Below, piece after piece: positions 1-12,000 of a DNA stretch of 64,000 nt (its first letter is position 1; each line of letters opens with the position of its first letter). The stretch comes from Streptomyces sp. DSM 15324 (lineage in GTDB: Bacteria > Actinomycetota > Actinomycetes > Streptomycetales > Streptomycetaceae): positions 308,634 through 372,633 of the forward strand of contig NZ_KQ949030.1 in the NCBI RefSeq assembly GCF_001514285.1. Reading direction: 5' to 3'. The notes below the pieces were generated by a model. The model was not told where the DNA came from, did no database searches, and worked only from the letters and a program-made list of their open reading frames with translations. Made by a program: the position numbers and the translations under genes.

Positions 1-3000
1 GCGGAGCAGATCCGGCAGGAGGCCGAGGCGCGAGCGGCCAAGAAGGCCGCGCAGGCGGCCAAAGGCCCGCACGCCGCTCCGGGCGGCGATGCGGAGACCG
101 GGGCCCGGAATCCGGCGGCGGACGCCGACAGCGACCCGTTCGGGACGGACCCCGCCCTCCCTGCCGGTGCCCCGGTCCAGGTCGCCGGTGCCGTCGAACC
201 GCCGTCGTCGGCCGAGCTGGTCGCGGGTCTGCTCGACATGCCGGCCGGTCACCTGAGCGACGCCCTGACGCTGATGGGCCCGGACCACGTGCGCTGGCTG
301 GCCGCCCACCAGCCGTTCGTGGACGGACTGCGGACGTCGCTGACCCCGGCGGAGTTCGCGGGGGTCGCCGCCCGTCTGCTGGTCGTGGTGCCCGGTGAGG
401 CGTCCCGGCCCGTCTCCGCGCGGCACGAGGCGCACGCGCAGGTGACACGGATGCTGGGGGACCCGGAGGTGACGGCCCGGCTGCTGCTGTCCGGCGCGTC
501 GGTCGTGGTGCTGCCCCAGGACGTCCCGCTGACCGACGTCAGTTCGTTCACGGCCCTGCACGGGGCCACCGACGAGCACCTCGGCCGGTCGGCCGACGAC
601 CTGCGCGGCGCGGCGACCCCGCTGACCGCGGCGATACCGGAGGAGAACCTCCTCGGCGAGGACACCCCGGTCGGGCCGGCCGCCCACCAGCCCGACGGCT
701 ACTCCTCCGCGACGCACGAGATCGCGCACCTCATCCACATGCAGGGGCTGACCGACGCCGACCGCGAGGTCATCGACCGGGCCTACCGGAACAAGCTCGA
801 CCGGGGACCGGCCGCGCAGTGGCCCGACGGCGTCCGCCAGGACCTCGACGGCGACCCGGCGGAGAACTACTCCTCCACCGACGCCTACGAGTACTTCGCC
901 CAGGCCACCAACGCCTATCTCGGCACCAACCACGGCAGGGACGGCATGACCGGCCGTCCCCGCAACAACGGCGCCGCGTGGGTTCGCGAGCACGAACCCG
1001 ACCTCAGCCCGCTGCTGGAGAAGCTGTACGGCACCGAACCCGACACCGTCCACGGTTCGCCCGCCAACCCCGTCACCGCCACCGCGGCCGACAACGCGAG
1101 GTACGAGGCCTTCCGCGACTTCACGGACTTCGTGGACGGGATCGAACCGGACGCCGCGGCCGGCCACAGCTCGCGGCCGTCGGCGTCGACGGCGGACGGC
1201 TCGCCCGCCGCCGACCGCCGCACGGGGAAGGCCCCGGCGGCACCGGCGAAGGCCGGCGAGGAGAACCACGCGCCTCCCCTGCACGGCCCCGCGGAGGCGC
1301 GACAGCCGGCTACGAGGATCACCGCCGACGCGATGGAGAGGTTCTACACCGAGTACCTCGATCACTTCGACAGCCAGGAGAGGCACGACAACTTCAACAA
1401 CGCCTACTTCGACTTCCTCGCCGGCCAGCAGACGCTGGACCCCGTCGTGGCGTCCCACGAGAAGGTGACGAAACAGCTCGAGATCCTGCACGGAAAGCTG
1501 GCCGAACTCAGTGGCCGGCATTCCTCGGCGGCCACCCCCATCCCCCACACGGGCGACCAGCCGATCAGGCTCTACCGGAAGATGTCCCCCGCCGAAGCCG
1601 CACAGATCCTCGGCGCGGACAGCACCGCGGCCGGGATGACCGCCGCGATGAACCACAACCGCAGTGACGAGTACCGCAAGTACTTCACCACCTCCCTCTC
1701 CCACACCAGCGTCTTCACCAACGAGAACGCCTCCTCGGACTCCGACGTCGTCCTGGAGTTTGAGATCCCGTGGAAGGACTACTGGCGTTTCGTCCAACGC
1801 TTCGGAACACCGAACCAGCTCGCGGGCGCGTACGGGATCGCCACCTCCGCGCTGGTCCACCAGGAGCGGTTGCGCACCGGCCCGGCCGCCAACTTCAGGA
1901 CGCAGCGGGACGTCGACCTGGTGCGGGAGCAGGCCACCCACCACAACATCGGCATCGGGCACGGCAATCTCCGCGAGTTCAACGCGATGCTGCGCAACAC
2001 CGTGCGGGTGGTGCCCGCCGCGGAGGTCGAGACGGCCGCGCGGCAGGCCGGAGACGACGCTCGGAGAGCACGGCGCGCGGAGGCGGAGACCTTGATCCGG
2101 CAGCAGGTGGCACCGCTGCGTGAACGGGAGGCGCAACGTGCCGCCGAGGCCGCCGGCCTGCACGGCGCACCGACGGGCGAGACCGACGCCGCGGTCACGG
2201 CCCCGGGGCGGGACGCGCGGCCGGAGACTCACGACGAGCTCCCCCCGGCCGATGCCGACGACCGCTGGAAGACCGCGCCGTCACGCCTCGAAGAGCCCGA
2301 ACCGGGTGCGTATGTGCGCGGGTTCGGCTCCACCCGCGACGGTGCGCCCGGGCTCGCGGGCATCGGGCCGATTCCCGCCGGGACGATCGCCGACCTGCGC
2401 GCCCGGATCACCGCGGACCTGGGCCTGCGGGGCGACGCCGACAGCGCCCCCGAGGTCACCGCCGTACTGGACCGGCAGTTGGCGCCGGAACAGCTGGAGG
2501 AACACCTCCCCGCCCTGCTGAGCGAGCACGGGCACCGGATCACCGTGCCGGTCGACGGCCGTCGGCGCACGGTGGACGTCCGGCTGTCACTGGACTTCGC
2601 CGGCCGCTCCGACCGGATCGGCGAGAACGGCGCACCCCCGCCCGAGCACCGTGTGGAGCGGCGTGCGATGGCGTCGCAGAGCATGGCGGACTCCGGCGGG
2701 TCCGCCACTTCCCGGGTGCTTCCGGCGGGCTGGAGCGGCACCTTCCCGGTGACGCGGCTGCCGCTGACGGCCGTCCGGGGCGCTGTCCAGCTGTCGCTCA
2801 CGCACAATCAGCAGTCGGGCACCACCAGCGTCACCGACACCGTGCAGATGATCTCCTCGCAGCGCAGCAACGAGCCGTCACAGCGGTTCGCCTACGACAC
2901 GTCGTGGCTGCTGCGGGTCGACGACGACGGTGACGACGCCGGGAACACCGGTGACGGTCCGGCGCGGGCCCCCGGCGCCCCGGACCCGACCGGCGAGGAC

Positions 3001-6000
3001 GTCCCCCTGCGGGACCTGGGGTGGAAGAAGGGTGAGCGGGCCGGAACCATCGACGTCTGGTTCCCGCAGCACCTCGCCTCCGACGACCACCTCGCGGGTC
3101 CCGAGCGGCGCCCGGCGGACCTGGACGACCTGCCGCTGTGGAGTGTCGACTCCCTCAGCGATCCGGAGCGCCTGGCGCGCGAGGTGCGCGACCACTTCTC
3201 CCAGGACCTCTCCACGCTGTCCGCGGAGTCCGCGCAGGCGGTGGACACGATGCTCTCGGAGTCCGAACTCCGGGGCGCCATGACGCTGTTGCGCGACGGG
3301 ATGTACTCGCCGGTCCTGGTGGACGCGCAGGGCAACGCGGTCGGCATGCTGAAGATCACGGCCGTGGTCGTGCCGGGCACGCCCCTGCGCAGCAGTGTTC
3401 CCGGAAAGCTCACCCTGGAGAGCCATCTCTCACACGCCCAGGCGGTGGACGTCTCGACCCAGGTGACCAGTGGTGTCACGGTGGACGGCTCGGTCACCTT
3501 CCCCATGACGTCGGAGCATCCGCACCAGGGCACGGCGCCGATCGGCACCGGAGGCCCCACGGGACGGTTGGGCGGGTCGTTCCAGACGTCCCGGTCGCTG
3601 GGCTCCGGGGGCGGCGCGACCCTCCAGCACTCCGTCCGGACCACGGCCGCCCACCTGCTGACCACGGCGGACGTGACGTACACCGTGGAGTTCGTCCGGG
3701 CCCGCGGCGGTTCACGGTCGCACGACTTCGGTCGCTGGCAGGACGGGCTGCGACTGCGGGTGCCGACGGCCGAGACCGCCGTCGGCCGTGCCCCGGACGA
3801 GGTCCGGGGACTGCCCCCGGCGCTGGAGCAGATGCGGAGCATCGGTGTGTCGGCCACCCCGCTGGGGGTGGACGGCGCCGACGGGATGTTCGCCCGGGCC
3901 GAGACGTGGCTGCGGGAGCAGGGCTATCTGCCACCGGCCGATCCGGCGTCGAGCCTGCTGCCCGACGCGCTGGGGGAGGCCGACGCCCACGCCCGGCTCG
4001 CGAATCTGCGGCGTTTCCAGCAGGCCCGGTCGTCGGTGGGGCGGCGGGCCGCGATCGACTCCATGGTCGACGGCGGCTACGCCCTGTGGCTCGACCGGCC
4101 GTCGCTCACCGGGGCCGGCCGGGTCCAGGTACGGCTGACCGCCGTACGCGACACGGACCTTCCGTCGCGGCACGTCCGGACACTGCCCGACATCCAGATG
4201 ATCAACGCGGTGTCGATGAACGCACCGGGCAACCAGCAGAGGTCGACGGCCTGGAGCCTGTCGGGCGGGGGCGGAGTCACCGGGAGCGGCGGCGTCCCCA
4301 AGGCCCCGGCCTGGCTGGGCGGCGGCGCGGACCTGATCGGCGAGCACCGGTGGACCGATGTGTCGTCGGCGGCGTCGGGTCTGAGCCACGACCAGTTGAC
4401 GCTGAGCAACCACGGCCAGGCCGCCGAGGTCTTCGAGGTCCCGGTCCGTCTCGGCCTCGACGTGTACGGGGCCGATCCCCGTACCCCGCTGGCCCGGTTC
4501 ACCGACGCCGGACCGGAGGAGGACCCGAGCGGGCACGACGTGGAGAACCCGGCCCCCGCCGAGGGACGTCCCCGGGGCACCTCCGGGACACTGCGGGTCG
4601 CGGTGCCGCACCACCGCACCGTCGAAGCGGGCCCCCGGCCGGGCGGCCCGGCCGCCCGGCGGATCCCGGCCGCCGTCCAGCGCCCCGTCGAGCAGACCGA
4701 CCTGGACCGGCTGGCGGTCGGCGCGGACGACTCGGTCGGCAGCGGGGTGTTCCGCGTGCCGGGCGACGCCGTGGTCGACGTGTTCGCCGGTTCGCGCGAC
4801 CTGATCGACGCCTTCAGCGACATCGTGGCTCCCACGAAAACGGACCCACCGGCGGCGGACGGCGCGCAGCGCGGCGCGTGGCAGTCGCTCACGGACACCC
4901 TCGCCTCGGTCCTGCCCGCATCGATGTCCGCGGCGGGCACCTGGGGCGCGGACCAGCTCGGCGGTCCCGCCGCCGACGACCAGCGGACCCTGGCGGCGGA
5001 GGCGCTGCGCGCCGCCCTGAGCCCCGCCCACCTGCTGGGACGGGCCCACCAGATCCTCGGCAGCGGCTATGTCGTCGAGGGGGTGACCCTGCCGGGCATG
5101 GCGAGCGACCACGAGTTCTCGGTGGAACTACGGGCGTACGCGAGTACCCCGGGACACCACGGGGACATGGAGCAGTATCTGGAGACCGGCGTGTCGGCGC
5201 CGAGTTCGACGTCCCATCAGGTGAAGACCTCCTCGGGTGCCCGGGCCGCGGTCAGCCTGAGCGCACGGCGCGACGTCAAGGACAACAGCGACACCAGCAA
5301 GAACTCGATGGTCGCGCCGGCGCTGTCGCTGAGCCACCGGCGGGCGTCGGAGCGGTCCGAGACGCTGGGTGCGAAGACCGCCACCGGCCGCACCGCGACC
5401 GAGGACAACCGGGAACACCGGCTGCGCTCGGACGTGACCTTCGTCGTCACGGTGCGGCACGGTCGGCGCAACGCCTTCGGCAACCTGGTCGGGATCGGCG
5501 CCGGCGCCACCGCGTCGTTCGCGCTGGACGTGCCGCAGGCTCTGGATGTTCTCGTGACGGAAGCACAGGTCAGACGCAATCCGTCGCGCTTCGAAGGCAT
5601 CCCGGCGCTGGACGCCGTCCGGCGGTCGCCGCACCCCGGCGCCGACGCCCCGCCGCCCGCCCTGCCCGACCGGTTCGCCCGCACGGGCCGGCTCGGACTC
5701 GGCGTCGTCCTGGACTCCGTCCCGCTGGCGGAGCGCCCGGTCGCCGTGGAGCCGTCCGCCGGCAGCGAGGCCGGGACCGCGGTGCCGTCCGCCGACAGCG
5801 AGGCCGGGACCGCGGTGCCGAGCCGGAGGCCCGGTGCCGGGCCCGCCGTGGTACCGGCCGCCGGGAACACCCTGTACGAGAAACTGCTGCGGCAGGTGGA
5901 GCTCGAGGCGCCCGGCGCCACCGTCCCGGGTCACTCCGCGTATGTGCCGGGGGTCCGGTCCCGGATCGCCGACCACACGTCGCAGTCCGCGATGCGCGCC

Positions 6001-9000
6001 CTGCCGGGGCGTGGTCCGGCGGACGCCCAGCGGTTCCACTTCGTGCACACCGTCGCGGGCGGCGCACGGCTGGTGGAGGTCGCGCTCACCGCAACGCCGC
6101 ACGCCGACACGGCCGGTCTGCGCGCCGTCAGGGGGCGGGCCACGGTCGCGGGCACCGGCATCGAGAACGCGCCCGCGCACGCCCCGACCACCACGTCAAG
6201 CGGGGAGACCCACACCCGGCAGAACAACGGTTCGCTCGGTCTGGTCACCCGCCACCCCCGGGCCGGGGACGCCCTGGTCGCCGACCGGACCGGACCGTCG
6301 CTGGGCATCGGCACCAGCCAGAGCCGGGGCAGCTCCACCTCGACGACCTGGGAGGACCGCTTCTGGCTCCGCAGCGACCACGTGGCGGACTTCGAGGTCG
6401 ACTACGACTACACCAGCACCGTGCGCTCGGCACCGCTCGGCGAGTGGCCCCCCAACCTGCTCGGCGCGTACCTGCGGGGCGGCATCGTCTCCTGGGGCGA
6501 CAGCCCCGACATGGCGAGCTGGCTGGCGGCCACGTTCGGCGACGGGGTGCCGACCGAGGAGCGCACCACCGTCCGCAACACCCTGCGCTTCGTGGCGGGC
6601 GAGACCCCGGCAGAGCCTGAAAGGCGCGCGGAGCCCGTACCGTTCGCCTTCCACGACCAGGACCCGGCGGCCGACCGGTCCACCGCCACCGGCGCGTACT
6701 CCGGTCCCGCGCTCACCCCGCGCGAACCGGTGGTGGTCTACGACTTCGACGGCGGGCAGCAGCTCCGTGAGGCCCTGGCGCTGGCGGACCCGGCCCTGCG
6801 CGGACAGGGCATCCTGCCCGACGACGACTCGCAGGAGCACGCGGCCACCCGGCTCGGCGAACTGATCCGGCTCGGACGGGTCGACATCGTGCGCCCCGAC
6901 TCCCAGGTCATGCCGGGCGCCTGGCCCCAGGAGGGCGGCCGCCAGTCCACCACGACCGTGACCACCAAGGTCTACCACCCGCGCCCGGTCACCGAGAGCC
7001 GTGACGTCATCCTGGACCGGCTGCGGCAGAACACCACCGCCGTCACCTCCTCGACGTCGACCGCCACCCTGCCCAACCTGTCCTTGAGCACCACCCTCAC
7101 GACGGACCGCCGCATCGAGAACCACATGGTGGGCCTCGGCACCTCGCTGACGGCACCGAAGCCCGTCGAGCGGGGGCAGACCCTCGGCTCGACCCACACC
7201 CGCCGCGAATGGCTCAAGGCCGGCACGACCACCGCGCCCGACGAGGGCGGCCTGCGGACCTACGAGACCGAGGTCGACGTGGTGATCACGGTGACCGCTC
7301 CGTCCGGCATCGAACGCCATGTGGCCGGGAGCACCACCGTGCGGCTCGCCGAACAGGATCTGCTCGGCCACGGCGTCACCGGGCCGAACCCCCAGCCCGG
7401 CGTCCACGACCTGCGGTCGATGCTCCGCGACCAGAGGGACGAGGACCAACGGGACTGGTCCCGGCACCAGCTGACCGACCTCCCGGCGACCCTGGCCGCG
7501 GGGCTCGAGGGCGGCAACGGACCCGTACAGCTCTGGCTGGCGGCCGACATCGCGGCTCCACCGGCCACCGACGGCGTTCCGCTCCTCGGCCGGGCCCTGT
7601 ACGCGGCCTCGCGGACCGCGGCCCTGACGGAACGGAGCGTGGAACTCGTCCTGCGCACCGACGAGGGGGCGCAGAACTGGCCGTTCGACGGCAGTGGCCG
7701 GCTCCGAAGCGGCGACCCGGCCACCGTCGACGCCTGGAACACCTTCGCCGGTCATGCCGAGCGCCACGCGCTGGCCGCCGCGGAGCAGGCACAGGCGCAC
7801 CGGGCGTGGGGGGACCGGCGCGGCCAGGCCGCCGTGCGGCAGGTCCGGGCGGACGTCGCAGTACGCCGCGACCGGGCCCTGCGGGAGCTGCGGATCGCCG
7901 AACGCGAGCTCGTGACGGCGGAGTTGCTCCTTGAACGGGCCAGGGCGCGACTGGCGTCGCTGCGGGCCGAAGGGTCCGCCGCCGGGGCCCCCGACCCGCT
8001 GGACACCGTACGGGAACCACACGTCGACGAGCCCGGGACCGCGGACCGGCCGTCGCTGCGCGACACTCTGGCCGCCACCCTCGAGGTCAACGGGGCCGAA
8101 CGGGCGCTGCGGGCCGCGCGACAGCGGCTCACCCGCACCGCCGAGGCGACCGACCGGGAGCTCGCGGAGCTCGGCACCGGCCCGGCCGAACGGACCGCGC
8201 ACCCCTTTGACGGCTCGACGACGGCCGAGGAGCGATCGGCGCAGGCCGACGCATACCTGCGGTCGGCCGAGACGGCGCTGGCGGCGAGCGAGAAGGCCCG
8301 GGACGAGGCGGTCGGAGCCCTCCGCGTCATCGATGCGGAAGAGATCGCCGCGCTCGGCGAGCAGCTGCGCCGGGCCGATGAACAGCGCTTGGCGCTCGCG
8401 GCGTTGGCCGATGCGACGCCTGCCCTGCGGGAGGCTCGCCGGGCGAGCGGAGAGGGCCGGATCGAGCGGCCGGTGGCGTCCCTGACCTCGCGCACCCCCC
8501 GACGGCCGGCCACCGACACCGGATCGCGAAACCGCCGACCCGCCCCCGAACCGGCCCCGCTGCGCGAGATCGTGGTGGAGTCGCCGGACCGTGCGACCGC
8601 ACCCCCGGAGGCGCCCTCCCGCCCGACGGCCGTCACCGGTTCCCGTCCCGCACCCGACCGCGGCACCGGGCCGACCGGCGGACACCGGGCCACCGGATCT
8701 CCTGCCCACCGCTCCGCGATCCCGGCCCCGGGACAGATCCACGTCCTGAACGGGCTGAACCGCACAGCCGTCGACGTACCCCACGACGGCGACTGCCTGT
8801 TCAGCGCGCTGCTGCGCACCGCTCCGGGCCGGATCGTCGAGCCGGACGGAAGCATCCCCACCTCCACGGGCATGCGACAGCGGATCTCCACCGAGCTCCT
8901 GCGGGAACTGGAACTGCCCGCGGCGGACCGGACCCTGTGGGACGGCATGGCCGGCCAGGTCAGGGAGGGCCTGGCGGCGGACCGGGCCCGCCGCCGCCAG

Positions 9001-12000
9001 GACGAGGCGGCGGCGCACCGGGCGAAGGGACCGGCCCGGACCGAAGCCGAACGGCGCGCGGAGTTCGACCGGTTCGTCGACGCGGAACGCCTGCTGCTCG
9101 CCGCGACCGGACCCACGGACGACGAACTCCGCCGGATCGCGGTCGACTTGGGAACACCAGGGGTCTACGATTCGGCCGCCGGGGATCTGGCGCTGGGACT
9201 GGCCACCCGGATCTACGGATTCAACGCCCAGGTGATCGGCCACGGAAGCCCGTACCCGGTCGGCGACGGCCCCGGCGCGCCCGTCGTGCTGGTCCGCCTG
9301 GACCGGACCGAGGCGGGCGTCGACCACTGGATGGCCACGGGGCCGAGGCCCGCCGACACCACCGCGTCGGCCCCGTCGGCTGCCTCGACGGTACCGGCGA
9401 CCTCGGCGGTACCGAACGTGCCGGGCGGGGGGCACCGCACGGCACGGACCGTGGCACGCCCCGTGACGCGGGCCGCATGGACCCACCGCCGGGCGGACGC
9501 CCCCGTGGCGCGCCTGAGCATCGAGCGCTTCGACCCGGCCCGCGACCCCGCCGCGGCCTCCCGAAGCGCGGGCACGCTGGCGGGCAGCCGGACCCTGATC
9601 CGCTACAGCGCCCGCCGGGTGCAGGCGGAGGACGGCACCTGGGTACGGGACTTCACCCTGAACCTGCCGGTGCGGCGGACCGGCACCATCGGCCCGTCCG
9701 ACCTCACCGCGCTGCAAGGGCGGCTCCAGGCGCTGCTGGACACCCACGTCAACACCGGCTACGCGCTGCCGAAGTCGGGCGACCAGCTGCATGTGGGCGT
9801 CCGGCTGGTCGACGCCCCCGACCACGCCGAACACATCACGCTCACCGACACGCCCGGGGGCTCCCCCCTGCCCCGCGCACGTCAGCGGACCCTGGATCTG
9901 CGGCACAGCGACGGGGTGAAGCTGCACGAGATGCTCCACTACCTGGGGCTGCCCGACACCTATGTGGACCCGGACACCCTCTTCCGGCAGTCGCCGGACC
10001 AGCCGGCCGTCCGTAAGGAGGGGGTGATGACCGCCACCTGGGACCTCGTTCCGGGGACCCTCCCGCACGAGTACGTGGAGCGGATCGAGAGCATCGCCGA
10101 CTCCCATCTCGTCCTGCGCGACCACCCGTTGCCCGCACCGTCGCGGACCGCCCCGTCGATGGCCGCGGCGGAGCCGGCCCGTGGACCGGAGCCGTACTCC
10201 ACCACGGACAGCTTCGACGACGAGTTCGCCGCCCTGACCGACGGCAGCTTCCCCGTTCACGCGGCGACGGACCGCTGGACGGTCTGGGGGGTCGACGGGG
10301 ACGCCAAGGCCCTGGTGGCCGAGATACCGGCGCTGGGCCTGCGCGGCACCCACGTCGACGGCGTCGACCGTCCCCACGCCGGCCCGTTCTCCGACCCCGG
10401 CCGGAGCACTCGGCACGGCCGGGAACCGGCTCCCGCCTGGAACTGGTACCTGCCCGGCGAGGGAGCGGTCGCCTCGTCGCACTGGCGCGCGGCCCCGCTG
10501 GACATCCCGCACCGGGTGGGCCCGCGTCCCCCGGTCGACCCCGCCGTCACCGCGGCCCGCCGCACGGACCCCGCTGCCCTCCCCGAGGGCGCCCGGTGGC
10601 GGCTGGACGACGACACGCTGCACGTCTTCAGCGATCTGGCGCCGCAGGAGGTCTTCCGTACCGGCCTGCTCCCGGGCGGCGACCGTCCGGTGCACCTGCT
10701 CAAGCAGGCAGCCGACGCGCCCACCGACAGCTCCTACCTCACCGCCACCCGGCGGACCGACCACCCGCTGTCCGCCGGCGCACGGTGGCGGTACGACCTC
10801 GAGGTGCCGGGCGGGATCGATCTCAACGCCACCCTCGACATCGCCTCGCCCTTCCCGGACCGGCACGAGGTCCTCTTCCCCGGGGGCGTCGACGCCCGTT
10901 TCGTCCACAGCGCGCGGCGGCTCACCGACGGTGTGCCGGACGACACCCGGCACGAGAACCCCGGCTTCGCCCCTGCCCAGGCAGCCCCGGACGGGCACGG
11001 CGGCCACGACACCCCGACGAGCGAGGCGGAGGGCGACGACCGGTGGGAGACCAGTCATGCACCACTGGAGCAGGTCACGCAGTACCGCATCTGGCGCAGG
11101 AGCCCCGAGGCCGTACCGTTCCACCGGATCGCGCCGCTGAGTGTGGTCCATGTCGACACGCGGCAGCCCGGGGCACGGCCGCTGGCCCTGATCGGGCGAG
11201 AGAGGGTACGCGAACAGGGCAATCCCACGCTCCGCGTCTCCGGCGACCGCACCCTGGCGATCAACGCGGCGGGACCCGGTGTCCAGGAGGTCTACGCGAC
11301 GAAGCTCGCCGTCGACCGCGCCAACCGCGAACTCGCCGAGGTCGGCAGCAAGGTCACGCTCGCTGTCGACCCGGACGTGCGGATAGAGCTCCCGCTCCAG
11401 GAAAAGCCTCTGCTCCGGGTCGTACCGTCCTTCCCCCCCGGTGCGACCATGCCGGCCGAGTGCAACAATTTCGCGGCCCAGGTCCTCGGCGGCCTTCCCG
11501 ACGCCATCGTGCTGCGGAACGGGCAGGGCACCACCGTCCCCGTCAGGACCAAGGACATCGCATCACAACGGATCACCAGCACCCATGAACTGGTCCACTC
11601 GATGAGCGTCGGGGTCCGGCAGGGGCACTGGTTCGATGCGCGGGCGGTCGCGAACGACATCATCCGGAACGTGAAGCGGGACGAACAGAGGAGCGCCGGA
11701 CCACTCGCAGTCGGGGCCCTGTACCAGTCCGTCACCTCGGCCCCCATGCCACTCCGGTGGCGTGAGCTGAGCAGCACGATCGGGGTCAACGAGCATGCCT
11801 TGGCGCGTGTGGGTGACGGGTACCTGATCCAGTCGACGGGCGATGTGGACCCGAACGGCAGTCTGCACCTCTCCACCACGTCCGCCTTCGGCTACCACTT
11901 CGCCACGACAGTGCTGGCCAGTGAGGACGGAACGTCCCACGTGACACTGGAGAACCGCAACCGCAGAGGGGAGACCCAGCGCGTCGCCGACGAGGCCGCG

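Noticed and set aside
3712..5112. Reverse-strand frame of 466 codons
   Set aside because: Antisense to the giant gene; Arg/Gly/Val-rich with no family resemblance.
6196..11151. Very long open frame on the reverse strand (1651 codons)
   Set aside because: It lies fully inside the giant gene, whose domains are recognisable. High GC creates such antisense frames, and its translation is low-complexity with no motif.
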